Source: Staphylococcus durrellii (lineage in GTDB: Bacteria > Bacillota > Bacilli > Staphylococcales > Staphylococcaceae). Taken from it: a DNA stretch of 64,000 nucleotides. The first letter of the stretch is position 1, and each line of letters starts with the position of its first letter. Positions 27,262-35,918 of the stretch are shown here, in pieces. The position numbers and the translations under genes are program-made. The notes below the pieces were generated by a model that was not told the DNA's origin, did not search any database, and saw nothing but the letters and a program-made list of their open reading frames with translations. The stretch covers positions 2,046,001 through 2,110,000 of the forward strand of contig NZ_JADIIO010000001.1 in assembly GCF_015594545.1 (NCBI RefSeq), written 5' to 3'.

Positions 27262-28338
27262 TTAATTAAAATAAACCGCCTTACCTGTACGTGCTGACTC
27301 ATAAATTGCTTCTAGAATTTGTGTGACAACTAATGCCTCTTGTGGTTTAACAACTGGCTCAGTATCATTCATTATGCTATCAATCCAACATTGCGCTTCT
27401 ATTTCCGCTTCATCATCTTCTTCGCCATCGTAAAATGCCACACCCTTGTTATCCAATTCAACATTTGTCGTATATAATTTACTAAAGTCTTCACCATTAA
27501 GACGTAAACCTTCTTTCATATCAGCACCACCATCAGTACCAGATAATGTACACTTGGCTTCATCTTCATCTAATGTATTTAAAGCCCAACTGGATTCCAG
27601 CATAATCGTTGCTCCATTAGACATTTTAATGTAACCAAAAGCTGAGTCTTCGACTGTAAAATCTTCAGGATTCCATGATCCCCATGCATTAGCTGCGTCT
27701 TCTTTCTTCCCTAACTTATGGAATGTTGAGCCCATCACGGATGCTGGTTGGTAATTATTCATCATCCACAACGTTAAATCTAGCGCATGCGTACCAATAT
27801 CTATAAGTGGCCCGCCACCTTGTTTTTCTTCGTCTAGAAAGACTCCCCACGTAGGTACTGCTCTTCTACGTATAGCATGCGCTTTCCCAAAATAAATATC
27901 TCCTAAATCCCCACGTTGAGTAACTTTACGTAAGTATTGACTATCTGGTCTAAATCTATTTTGGTACCCTATAGTTAATTTTTTGTTATTACGCTTAGCC
28001 GCATCAATCATTGCTTGTGCTTCTTCTGTAGATTTAGCCATCGGTTTTTCACACATCACATGTTTCCCTGCATCTAATGCAGCCACAGTAATTTCTTTAT
28101 GAGATATATTAGGTGTACAAACATGCACGACGTCAATTGCTTCATTAGCAAGTAGTTGCTTGTAATCTTTATAGACTTCACAACTTTCTACGCCATACTC
28201 TGTCGCAGCCAAATGTGCTTTGTCTATATCAATATCACAAAAGCCTACTAAATTCACTGCTTCAACTTTTTGTAAGCTCGGTAAGTGTTTACCATTTGCT
28301 ATTCCTCCACAACCAATTATCCCTATGTTCAATGTCAT
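27262..28338 (-). CDS. Gfo/Idh/MocA-family oxidoreductase (first gene of operon)
   Basis: 358 residues. 'GIIGCGGIANGKHLPSL' binds the dinucleotide, 'CEKPMAKS' carries the catalytic Lys, and 'GGPLIDIGTHALDLTLWMM' the D-x-x-x-H pair. It is closely related in layout to 25469-26512. First gene of the operon, with GAGAGGATG as SD and a sigma-A promoter that contains a cre site. Likely role: oxidation of a sugar or glycoside to the 3-keto form, or the reverse reduction (inference). Confidence 0.92.
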   Translation of the reverse strand: MTLNIGIIGCGGIANGKHLPSLQKVEAVNLVGFCDIDIDKAHLAATEYGVESCEVYKDYKQLLANEAIDVVHVCTPNISHKEITVAALDAGKHVMCEKPMAKSTEEAQAMIDAAKRNNKKLTIGYQNRFRPDSQYLRKVTQRGDLGDIYFGKAHAIRRRAVPTWGVFLDEEKQGGGPLIDIGTHALDLTLWMMNNYQPASVMGSTFHKLGKKEDAANAWGSWNPEDFTVEDSAFGYIKMSNGATIMLESSWALNTLDEDEAKCTLSGTDGGADMKEGLRLNGEDFSKLYTTNVELDNKGVAFYDGEEDDEAEIEAQCWIDSIMNDTEPVVKPQEALVVTQILEAIYESARTGKAVYFN

Positions 28339-28359
28339 TATGCTTCATCCTCTCAAACA

Positions 28360-28389
28360 ATATTAGAAAGCGTTTACATATGTTGCCAA
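28360..28389 (-). promoter_or_regulatory. Sigma-A promoter of the sugar-oxidoreductase operon
   Basis: TTGGCA (28384-28389), 18-bp spacer, TAATAT (28360-28365), read on the minus strand, 22 bp before the first ATG. The spacer is filled by a cre site. Confidence 0.7.
28365..28378. promoter_or_regulatory. CcpA catabolite-responsive element (cre)
   Basis: Minus strand TGTAAACGCTTTCT matches TGWAANCGNTNWCA in 13 of 14 positions. It lies between the -35 and -10, so CcpA binding would block transcription when preferred sugars are present. Confidence 0.75.
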
Positions 28390-28393
28390 TTAA

Positions 28394-28420
28394 AAGCATA
28401 AAAGATTTTCTTTTATGCTT
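28394..28420. promoter_or_regulatory. Inverted repeat between divergent operon and RpiR gene (candidate operator)
   Basis: AAGCATAAAAG, ATTTT, CTTTTATGCTT: perfect 11-bp arms. It sits just upstream of the -35 of the oxidoreductase operon and between the two divergent genes, a fitting place for the RpiR-type regulator. A terminator role is less likely because no transcript is expected to enter it. Confidence 0.55.
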
Positions 28421-28567
28421 AATTTATTATTAAGTTTTTAATATCTATATCGTAATACAATTATTTCATCTCACCAATAATTTTGACGTATTTAGAATTT
28501 ATGTATTAATATTAGAATATATTTCCAATGCATGAAAAAATTTCTACGGCTAGGTGTGACAAAATAA

Positions 28568-29329
28568 ATGTTATTAGACCACTTAATTAATCAATATTAT
28601 GATGACTTGAACGACAATGATTTACATATTATAAACATCATGCATAACAACGTCTCTAAATTACCTAACATGAAAATTCAAGATTTAAGCCTACTTACAC
28701 ATACTTCCATTTCTACTATCCATAGATTAGTTAAAAAGCTGGGGTTCGAAGGCTATAGTGATTTCAAATTTTATACCAAATTAAAATCTCAAGATAACTC
28801 GAATCAAGTTGTACAGGCACACTCAATTATCGAAGATGTTGAACGTACTATCGAACATCTAGATATGCTCGATTACGACGTACTAAACGCTCTAATTGAT
28901 AATGCGCCATTAATTTATATTTTCGGAACCGGTATGGCACAACAAAACGTGGCCCGTGACGCCCAAAGACATTTGTTATCAATTTCTAAAAAGGTCATTT
29001 TACTAAATGACGAAAATGAATTAATAATGGCAATCGACCAAATGACTAGAGATGATTTATTATTTATTATATCTCTTTCAGGTGAAACACAACATATTTC
29101 ACAACCTATACACATTTTAAAATCACGTCAGTTAAATTACGTTTCTATCACTACTTTACATGATAATTTTATAGCTCAAAACGCTAAGTTTAATATTTAC
29201 GTAAGCAGTACACCGCTTCAATTTTTTAATAACATCCAATATCATAGCTTTACGCCGTACTATGTTATCTTTGATTATATTGTTCGAACATACCACAACT
29301 ATAAGATTGCACAAAAAAATAAGGACTAA
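28568..29329 (+). CDS. MurR/RpiR-family transcriptional regulator
   Basis: 253 residues: N-terminal HTH_6 domain ('LSLLTHTSISTIHRLVKKLGFEGYSDFKF') and a C-terminal SIS sugar-phosphate-binding domain ('IYIFGTGMAQQNVARDAQ', 'FIISLSGETQHISQPI'). Divergent from the oxidoreductase operon with a 229-bp shared control region, so it is probably its local regulator, sensing a sugar or sugar phosphate. GGTGTGA serves as SD. Confidence 0.88.
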   Translation: MLLDHLINQYYDDLNDNDLHIINIMHNNVSKLPNMKIQDLSLLTHTSISTIHRLVKKLGFEGYSDFKFYTKLKSQDNSNQVVQAHSIIEDVERTIEHLDMLDYDVLNALIDNAPLIYIFGTGMAQQNVARDAQRHLLSISKKVILLNDENELIMAIDQMTRDDLLFIISLSGETQHISQPIHILKSRQLNYVSITTLHDNFIAQNAKFNIYVSSTPLQFFNNIQYHSFTPYYVIFDYIVRTYHNYKIAQKNKD

Positions 29330-29340
29330 ACCATACGCGC

Positions 29341-29379
29341 TGTCTCAACTCAACATTCAGTATGTATTGAGTTAAGACA
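29341..29379. terminator. Inverted repeat between convergent rpiR-type and mvaK2 genes
   Basis: TGTCTCAACTCAA / TTGAGTTAAGACA, 13 bp with one mismatch. The T-runs on both sides are poor, so termination efficiency is uncertain. Confidence 0.55.
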
Positions 29380-29402
29380 TATATGCTTTGGTTTTATCCT
29401 TA

Positions 29403-30479
29403 TTATTGTCCATGATGTATATTAAATTCTAACGGTTGCACGTTATTTTGTTGCCATTCATCATATATAGCATCTTTATTCACATCACTGCGAATTATCG
29501 TAATACCACAATCTCCTCCACCTGCACCAGATGTTTTTGCTGCACCACCATGTGTTTCCGCTATATCACATAACGTTTTTAAATGTGGTGTTTCAATGTC
29601 TATCGTAGCTTCACGATCCATCTGCTGAATAATAGAACGATTAAGACGAATCATTTTTTGAACACCTTTAATGTGGTTTGTTTTAAATGCATGAATTAGT
29701 TTTTCTACACAATCATGAGATTGTTCTAAAAATTTACCATAAAAAGTGGGATCAGATTTCAGTCTTTTAACTTCACTAACCAAATGATGTGAAGAAGCTG
29801 GAGAACCAGTCCATCCAATTAAGACTTCCATATTTTCTGGCGCTTGAAGAGGTTCTATGTGTAGACCTGGCCAGTTTTTCTTTAATACTTCGTTTACGGA
29901 TGTATCTTCAATTTGTTGCATAACCCATTCGTGGTCGAATGTACTATAAGCGAGCCACCCAGTATAAACGCTTACTGCAATATCTCCACAAGAACTTAAA
30001 CTTTGCAATTTCATGTTAGCAATGACGGCTAACTTATAAATATACAGATTTGATAGTTGCATGTCATAAAACTCATTTAACGCTTTAACTATTGAAACTA
30101 GTACCGCTGCACTAGAGCCTAGTCCATACTTGTGACCAGAAGCATCGTCCAAATTACTATCAATCGTCAAATGAAAATGTTTCAATTTGATATTATTACT
30201 ACGAACGTATTGTTCAAATACTTCTATCGCAGTAATAACGTATTTTAATTGTTTTGCCGCATTTAAATCAGATAGTACAATATTATCTTGTCTTCTTTGG
30301 AAGCTGATTGGCTCGTGATGTAATGTTTTTGAATGTATTGAACTTTGCGTTACATCTGCTTCCTCTATCGTTGCTGTTACGAAACGATCTACTGCAATTA
30401 AAACCGATTTATATCCTGGTTCGGTCACTGCGTATTCGCCAGCGATATATAATTTACCGGGTGCTTTGACTTGAATCAT
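29403..30479 (-). CDS. mvaK2: Phosphomevalonate kinase
   Basis: 358-residue GHMP kinase that converts mevalonate 5-phosphate to the diphosphate. N-terminal 'KAPGKLYIAGEYAV', ATP loop 'HKYGLGSSAAVLVS', C-terminal 'AKTSGAGGGDCGI'. Last gene of the mvaK1-mvaD-mvaK2 operon, 12 bp after mvaD. The mevalonate route is the only isoprenoid precursor pathway in staphylococci. Confidence 0.96.
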   Translation of the reverse strand: MIQVKAPGKLYIAGEYAVTEPGYKSVLIAVDRFVTATIEEADVTQSSIHSKTLHHEPISFQRRQDNIVLSDLNAAKQLKYVITAIEVFEQYVRSNNIKLKHFHLTIDSNLDDASGHKYGLGSSAAVLVSIVKALNEFYDMQLSNLYIYKLAVIANMKLQSLSSCGDIAVSVYTGWLAYSTFDHEWVMQQIEDTSVNEVLKKNWPGLHIEPLQAPENMEVLIGWTGSPASSHHLVSEVKRLKSDPTFYGKFLEQSHDCVEKLIHAFKTNHIKGVQKMIRLNRSIIQQMDREATIDIETPHLKTLCDIAETHGGAAKTSGAGGGDCGITIIRSDVNKDAIYDEWQQNNVQPLEFNIHHGQ

Positions 30480-30491
30480 TTTATCTCTTCC

Positions 30492-31475
30492 TTATTGTAT
30501 AATTTCTACTCCAGAACGTGTAATGTCACTTGCTATAATTTGTCCTTGCTCAAAATAATTGCTTAGCTGCTCTATAACATATTGCTTATGTATTTTTTCA
30601 ACCAATATTTTAACATTGGGACCTGCATCCATCGTGAAATAACATGGATGTCCAGCCTCTCGACATTGGTTTACAATTTTCATCACTTGATAACTATCGG
30701 CAACCAAATATGAAAATGGTGGTTGTGCACCTAAATTCGTTGCATGCATACGTAAGCCATTTGCTTCTATAACTTCACCCATAGCCACAAAATCTTTTTT
30801 TACAATTGCAGCCTTAACGTTGGCAATATCTTCATCAACGTGGTCTAACCAATATTGGTAAAAACGTGAGGTCTCTCTTGTTAAAGACATACCTGCCCGG
30901 CTCGATACTTTCTTAGATTTATTATTAATAACTACAAAAACCATAGCTAAGTCTTCTTCCCATTTGTCGGCATCAATCGGAAAACTGTACGACGAATCAT
31001 CGTCATAACCTTTTTCCCATTCAACAAATCCACCAAAAATACTACGAGAAGCAGAGCCTGATCCTCTACGCGCCAGTTTAGATAACTCTTGTTTACTATA
31101 ATTTAATTGTAGAGCTTCATTACAGGCAGCTGCTAAGGCAGCGTACGCACTAGCAGAAGACGCTAACCCCGCTGCAGTTGGTACATAATTATCGCTTTCT
31201 ATATAAGCAAACATTGAGGTATTAGTTTTAGCTCTAACTATATCCATATAATTACGAATTTTAGCACTTTCTTTAGCGTCAACTTCAACGCCGTTTAATA
31301 CTAGCTTATCTTCAGTATAAGTTTCATCAAAAGTAACTCTCGTTTCAGTATAAAAACGCTCTAAAGATACCGACAAGCTATTATTCATCGGTAGAATTAA
31401 TTCTTCATTAGCTTTGCCCCAATATTTAATTAATGCAATATTTGTGTGCGCGCGCGCTTTACCACTTTTAACCAA
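30492..31475 (-). CDS. mvaD: Mevalonate diphosphate decarboxylase
   Basis: 327-residue GHMP-family enzyme forming isopentenyl diphosphate. Landmarks: 'HTNIALIKYWGKANEELILPMNNSLS', 'TAAGLASSASAYAAL', 'SGSASRSIFGGFVEW' and the catalytic Asp in 'TMDAGPNVK'. A TTG start is used, 8 bp after AGGAGG; that SD is encoded by the last Gly-Gly codons and stop of mvaK1, giving tight coupling. Confidence 0.97.
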   Translation of the reverse strand: MVKSGKARAHTNIALIKYWGKANEELILPMNNSLSVSLERFYTETRVTFDETYTEDKLVLNGVEVDAKESAKIRNYMDIVRAKTNTSMFAYIESDNYVPTAAGLASSASAYAALAAACNEALQLNYSKQELSKLARRGSGSASRSIFGGFVEWEKGYDDDSSYSFPIDADKWEEDLAMVFVVINNKSKKVSSRAGMSLTRETSRFYQYWLDHVDEDIANVKAAIVKKDFVAMGEVIEANGLRMHATNLGAQPPFSYLVADSYQVMKIVNQCREAGHPCYFTMDAGPNVKILVEKIHKQYVIEQLSNYFEQGQIIASDITRSGVEIIQ

Positions 31476-31480
31476 ATTGT

Positions 31481-32404
31481 TTAACCTCCTAAATATTCAA
31501 TCCATGTATGATGCGCACCAAGATTATGGGCACTTTGTTGTATTTTTTGAGCAATTTCAAAGTTTTCCGCAAGAATAATCATGCTTCCACCTCTACCACT
31601 ACCCGTTAATTTACCAGCTTTAGCACCTTGTTTCATACTTTCACCTAATATAAGTTCAATTTTTTCATGACTTACCGTTAAGTTTTTCAAACATTCCTGA
31701 CAAGAATTGAAAATAGTCGCTAATTTATTAAAATTCGATTCCTTAATTGCTTCACTGGCATCATAAACCATTTTACCAATATGTTCTATATATTGCAGAT
31801 ATTTATCATCAGATGCACATAATTTATGAACATCTTCAACAGACTCTTTTGTTGAACCTTGAATGCCTGTATCTACAATAACCATATAGCCATTCAAAGC
31901 TAGTGCTGTTAAATTCTCTACGTTTCCTTGTTTAAACCAAACTGGCTTATTTGAAACTATGGTTTGTGTATCAATGCCACTAGGTTTGCCATGTGCAATT
32001 CTTTCTGACCAGTTTGCTTCTTCAATTAATAGCTCATCAGATAATGGTTGGTCAATATAATCATAACTCGCTCTTATAAACGCAACAGCAAATGCCGCAC
32101 TCGAACCTAAACCGCGAGAAGGAGGTAAGTTTGTTTCAATCGTTACTTTTATTGGTTCTTTAATATTATGTTTTTCTCTGAAACGCGTAGTAACTGCTTT
32201 TAAGTGTTCTGGTGCAGTTGCTAAGCTACCCGTGTAAACATCACTTGCAATAAAAGATTGTTCATTAGTGTCTCTTGATGTAATTGTCGCACGAACTATT
32301 CCAGAGGTGAACGGAATAGCAATAGCAGGCTGTCCAAACGTGACTGCATGTTCTCCAATCAATATTACTTTTCCATTTGCTTCACCATAACCATAATGTG
32401 TCAT
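31481..32404 (-). CDS. mvaK1: Mevalonate kinase
   Basis: 307-residue GHMP kinase, the first step of the operon's pathway. 'GKVILIGEHAVTFGQPAIAIP', ATP loop 'PPSRGLGSSAAFAVAF', 'GKPSGIDTQTI' and 'KLTGSGRGGSMI' are all present. AAAGGTG lies at SD distance. The 443-bp upstream region contains two promoters and two FapR-box-like palindromes. Confidence 0.96.
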   Translation of the reverse strand: MTHYGYGEANGKVILIGEHAVTFGQPAIAIPFTSGIVRATITSRDTNEQSFIASDVYTGSLATAPEHLKAVTTRFREKHNIKEPIKVTIETNLPPSRGLGSSAAFAVAFIRASYDYIDQPLSDELLIEEANWSERIAHGKPSGIDTQTIVSNKPVWFKQGNVENLTALALNGYMVIVDTGIQGSTKESVEDVHKLCASDDKYLQYIEHIGKMVYDASEAIKESNFNKLATIFNSCQECLKNLTVSHEKIELILGESMKQGAKAGKLTGSGRGGSMIILAENFEIAQKIQQSAHNLGAHHTWIEYLGG

Positions 32405-32519
32405 TTATCAATCACCTTTAGACTTTTCTATAATTTATATTTTGAATTATCGTGTCTTAATTACAGACATACCTTAAAATTGTTCCGAAAAATTTATTAA
32501 ATCTTAGTTCATTTTCATT

Positions 32520-32537
32520 TTATATACCAGGTACTAA
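32520..32537 (-). promoter_or_regulatory. FapR-box-like site, proximal, overlapping an extended -10
   Basis: Minus strand TTAGTACCTGGTATATAA; the first 13 bases equal the FapR consensus as I recall it (TTAGTACCTRRTACTAA). It overlaps TGGTATATA, a possible extended -10, 116 bp before mvaK1. FapR is the malonyl-CoA-responsive repressor of fatty-acid synthesis. Confidence 0.5.
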
Positions 32538-32620
32538 AAATTTCACACATTAAAGTCTATATTCTCACAAATATATATTATTGTTATCCGTCTATAGTCA
32601 TATATTTATAGTAATTAAAA

Positions 32621-32637
32621 TTAATACCTGCTACTAA
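32621..32637. promoter_or_regulatory. FapR-box-like site, distal, downstream of a sigma-A promoter
   Basis: TTAATACCTGCTACTAA differs from the recalled FapR consensus at two of 17 positions. It lies about 13-29 bp downstream of the expected transcript start of the promoter at 32657-32685, a position for road-block repression. Confidence 0.5.
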
Positions 32638-32656
32638 TTTAATATCATACTACTTC

Positions 32657-32685
32657 ATTATAGAACTCATTAGCAATATATTCAA
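32657..32685 (-). promoter_or_regulatory. Sigma-A promoter of the mvaK1-mvaD-mvaK2 operon
   Basis: TTGAAT (32680-32685), exact 17-bp spacer, TATAAT (32657-32662) on the minus strand. It lies downstream of the lipL terminator and gives a leader of about 245 nt. The remaining intergenic sequence (32405-32847) has no ORF. Confidence 0.7.
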
Positions 32686-32769
32686 AAACTGAGTAGTATT
32701 TATTTTATGTAAGGTACAATATACACACTTTAACTATATTACTTTGTCTAATTTTATAATTCAATAATA

Positions 32770-32811
32770 AATAGGCGGCACGCGAATAAAAATTCAGCAC
32801 ACTCGCCTATT
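32770..32811 (-). terminator. Terminator of the pta-lipL operon
   Basis: AATAGGCG / CGCCTATT, 8-bp perfect stem with a smaller inner GAAT/ATTC pairing. It lies 37 bp beyond the lipL stop. The T-run is modest. Confidence 0.65.
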
Positions 32812-32847
32812 ATAACTATTAAACATTTTAATTCATTAGATACTATA

Positions 32848-33687
32848 TTATTTTTTCATTGAATTATTAATTTTTTCATTTCGTGCAATCATCTTTTCAA
32901 AATAACCTTCATAACGTGACCACTCAAGGTGTGTTATAGGTTCCATATTTAAACGACCACCTAAATCTTTTAACGCATATAAAAGCTGAAACATAACATC
33001 TTGTACCGTTATTTCTCTACCTAACAATGTTGCTAAAGAAGCCATGCAACTAGGTTCAATATCAGGATACGCAAATTTAGTTTCTTGACCTTGTTTAGCT
33101 CTATCATAAAAAGATTTCATCATTTGAGCACGTTCAGCACCAGAACCTTCAACACATAAATATACTTGAACTGCTATGCCACCTCGCACACGTCTTTGAG
33201 ATATACCAGCAAATTTTTTGCCGTTGATACTTAAATCAAACTTACCCGGGCAGTATGAACGTTCAATTTCATGCGTTTCAATTTCAACATCTTCATCTTC
33301 AAACATTTTAGCGACGAGTAAGTACATGACAGAAAAAGCCTCATCGATCGCAGTTTCCGTCTTCCCTTTAAATATTAAAGAAATATTTAGAATACCTTGA
33401 TCTAAAACGACGCCAAGACCACCAGAGTTTCTCACTATGGCATTATAACCCTGCTCATCCGTTAAATAGCGTATGCCATCTCTTAAAAAAGGCAATCGGG
33501 AATCATGGATACCTAAAATAACAACGTGTTGATGTATCCAAGTACGCACGACGTTATTTGATTCTTCTCTTCCTACACCTTCACAAAATGTATCATCAAA
33601 AGCGAATGATTGCATTGGTTCTAAACCTGAAGAATGATCAATATAACGCCAGTCTATGCCATTGAAATATTTGTTAGCTAAATCCAT
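32848..33687 (-). CDS. lipL: Octanoyl/lipoyl transferase LipL
   Basis: 279-residue member of the lipoate-protein ligase A fold. 'YCPGKFDLSINGKKFAGISQRRVRGG' holds the catalytic Cys and Lys typical of octanoyl-GcvH:protein N-octanoyltransferase (LipL/YwfL); 'NSGGLGVVLDQGILNIS' is the substrate loop. It moves octanoyl or lipoyl groups from GcvH to E2 subunits of oxo-acid dehydrogenases. The ATG shares one base with the pta stop (TAATG), so it is translationally coupled. Confidence 0.92.
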   Translation of the reverse strand: MDLANKYFNGIDWRYIDHSSGLEPMQSFAFDDTFCEGVGREESNNVVRTWIHQHVVILGIHDSRLPFLRDGIRYLTDEQGYNAIVRNSGGLGVVLDQGILNISLIFKGKTETAIDEAFSVMYLLVAKMFEDEDVEIETHEIERSYCPGKFDLSINGKKFAGISQRRVRGGIAVQVYLCVEGSGAERAQMMKSFYDRAKQGQETKFAYPDIEPSCMASLATLLGREITVQDVMFQLLYALKDLGGRLNMEPITHLEWSRYEGYFEKMIARNEKINNSMKK

Positions 33688-34673
33688 TATTGTAATGATT
33701 GAGCCGCAGTAATAATTGAAAGGTTATAAACGTCTTCTGTTGAACAACCACGTGATAAGTCATTTACCGGTGAGTTAAGCCCTTGAAGTACTGGCCCTAC
33801 TGCATCATAACCACCTAAACGTTGTGCAATTTTATAACCAATATTACCTGCTTCTAAACTTGGGAATACGAATACGTTTGCGTCACCTTGTATTTGTGCA
33901 TCTGGTGCTTTTTTCTTAGCTACATCTGGTACAATGGCCGCGTCAAATTGAAACTCTCCATCAACTATTACGTTTGTTAGGTTATCTTCTTTAATTTTTT
34001 GTTGCGCTAATTCTACAGCTGTTGAAACTTTTTCTACATCATCTGATTTAGCCGAACCCTTTGTAGAAAAACTTAACATTGCTACACGAGGAGACATGCC
34101 AAATGATTGTGCAGATTTCGCACTTTCGACAGCAATTTCTGCTAAGTCCTGAGCCTCTAGTGTAGGATTGATTGCGCAGTCTCCGAAAATATATTGTTTG
34201 TCGTCTTTAATCATAAAGAAAATACCTGAAGTTTTAGATACGCCAGGTTTTGTTTTAATAATTTGTAAGGCTGGACGTACAGTGTCACCTGTTGAATGTG
34301 CAGCACCACTGACAAGTCCTTCAGCTTTACCAGTATAAACAAGCATCGTACCGAAGTAGTTTACATCGTTTAACATTTCTTGTGCTTGTTCTTCAGTAGC
34401 CTTACCTTTACGGCGTTCTACGAAAGCAGTTACTAATTCGCTACGTAATTCGCTTGTAGCAGGATCGATAATTTCTAAGTTTGTAATGTCTAAGTTTTTG
34501 TCATTTGCTAAAGCTTTTACGTTAGTTTCATTTCCTAGTAATACGGGTGAAACTAAATCACTTTCTTGTAATTGAACAGCCGCTGCTAACACTCTTTCAT
34601 CTTCACCTTCAGGTAAGACGATCCTTACATTTTTCCCTGAAAGTTTTTGTTGTAATACATCTAATAAAGACAT
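33687..34673 (-). CDS. pta: Phosphate acetyltransferase
   Basis: 328-residue Pta (EutD-type) interconverting acetyl-CoA and acetyl phosphate. Landmarks: 'IVLPEGEDERVLAAA', 'GMLVYTGKAEGLVSGAAHSTGDTVRPAL'-type core and 'PDAQIQGDANVFVFPSLEAGNIGYKI'. First gene of an operon with lipL; the SD GGAGGC precedes the ATG. Divergent from hemQ, with a 169-bp shared region. Confidence 0.97.
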   Translation of the reverse strand: MSLLDVLQQKLSGKNVRIVLPEGEDERVLAAAVQLQESDLVSPVLLGNETNVKALANDKNLDITNLEIIDPATSELRSELVTAFVERRKGKATEEQAQEMLNDVNYFGTMLVYTGKAEGLVSGAAHSTGDTVRPALQIIKTKPGVSKTSGIFFMIKDDKQYIFGDCAINPTLEAQDLAEIAVESAKSAQSFGMSPRVAMLSFSTKGSAKSDDVEKVSTAVELAQQKIKEDNLTNVIVDGEFQFDAAIVPDVAKKKAPDAQIQGDANVFVFPSLEAGNIGYKIAQRLGGYDAVGPVLQGLNSPVNDLSRGCSTEDVYNLSIITAAQSLQ

Positions 34674-34842
34674 AATAGCCTCCTTGATTATTTATGTTTA
34701 ATTATTTTCCAATGCTATTATACGCTATTTTTTCTTATAATTCCATGTCACGAATTTGTAATCATTTACTTATGTTATGACGTTTCCTTTATGATAAAAT
34801 TTTTAATGAGATATAATTAAATAATACAAAGGAGCGATAATA

Positions 34843-35592
34843 ATGCCACAAGCACCAGAAACTTTAGATGGTTGGTATAGCTTACATTTATTCTATGCTA
34901 TAGATTGGACAACTTTACGTTTAGTACCAGAATCTGAACGTCAAACTTTGGTTGAGGAACTTCAATCATTTTTAACTAAGCATGAATCTGCGCGTCAAAA
35001 TAACGTTGGAGACCATGCATTTTATAATATAACAGGTCAAAAAGCAGATATTTTACTTTGGGTTTTGAGACCTGAATTAAAAGACTTAAATGCGGTTGAA
35101 AACGAATTTAACAAATTAAAAATTACGGATTATTTAATTCCAACTTATTCATACGTTTCAATTATTGAACTCGGAAATTATTTAGCAGGTAAATCAGACG
35201 AAGACCCATACGAAAACCCGCATATCAAGCCTAGACTATTCCCAGAATTACCAACTTCAGAATATATTTGTTTCTATCCTATGGATAAACGTCGTAATGA
35301 AACTTATAACTGGTATATGTTGCCTCTTGAAAAACGCCAAGAATTAATGTATAACCACGGTAAAATCGGACGTAAGTATGCAGGTAAAATCAAGCAATTT
35401 ATTACTGGTTCTGTCGGTTTAGACGATTATGAATGGGGCGTTACACTATTTGCTGATGACCCATTACAATTCAAAAAAATAGTTTACGAAATGAGATTCG
35501 ATGAAACTACTGCACGATATGGTGATTTTGGTAGTTTCTATGTAGGCCAAATTATACATGGAGAACAATTACCATCATTCTTTGCATTTTAA
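34843..35592 (+). CDS. hemQ: Coproheme decarboxylase HemQ
   Basis: 249-residue protein of the chlorite-dismutase-like family; last step of the coproporphyrin-dependent heme pathway in Gram-positives (coproheme to heme b). The catalytic Tyr lies in '[11 protein letters not shown]' and the proximal His in '[15 protein letters not shown]'. AAAGGAG precedes the ATG and TATAAT lies at 34813-34818. Monocistronic, with a strong terminator. Confidence 0.96.
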   Translation: MPQAPETLDGWYSLHLFYAIDWTTLRLVPESERQTLVEELQSFLTKHESARQNNVGDHAFYNITGQKADILLWVLRPELKDLNAVENEFNKLKITDYLIPTYSYVSIIELGNYLAGKSDEDPYENPHIKPRLFPELPTSEYICFYPMDKRRNETYNWYMLPLEKRQELMYNHGKIGRKYAGKIKQFITGSVGLDDYEWGVTLFADDPLQFKKIVYEMRFDETTARYGDFGSFYVGQIIHGEQLPSFFAF

Positions 35593-35615
35593 TAATTATT
35601 GCAATAGTAATAATG

Positions 35616-35653
35616 AAAAGCGTCTAAACTATTGAGTTCAGACGCTTTTTTGT
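35616..35653 (+). terminator. hemQ terminator
   Basis: AAAAGCGTCT / AGACGCTTTT stem with a 14-base loop and a T6 tail, 24 bp after the stop. Confidence 0.93.
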
Positions 35654-35918
35654 GTGTTTGAGAGAACTTAATTCATTGCAACAAATTCAGTCAATATTGT
35701 CGCTACTCAATATTGCATCATTTTTTAACCATTTTAAATTAACGGTCAACAATATTATACATAAAAATTATAAGTTGTTGCAAACTTTTTTGTGTTTTAA
35801 AACAAACTTTCTCAATATAAATCTTTTTGAGGGTTAATTTTGATATTGTAAAAACAAAAATTGTATTCCATGTTACAATTAAAAAAATTAGTGAAATCAA
35901 ATAATAATTGGTGATGAC
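35654..35918 (+). promoter_or_regulatory. Region upstream of the ThrE-type exporter genes
   Basis: AT-rich, no gene. It contains a 7-bp inverted repeat AATTGTA/TACAATT (35859-35865 and 35874-35880) close to the start at 35919, which may include the promoter -10 (TACAAT). No convincing -35. Confidence 0.4.

Noticed and set aside
35593..35918. RsaA-type small RNA downstream of hemQ
   Set aside because: In S. aureus a small RNA is known near this place, but here only the hemQ terminator and AT-rich DNA are seen, with no UCCC motif or second terminator.
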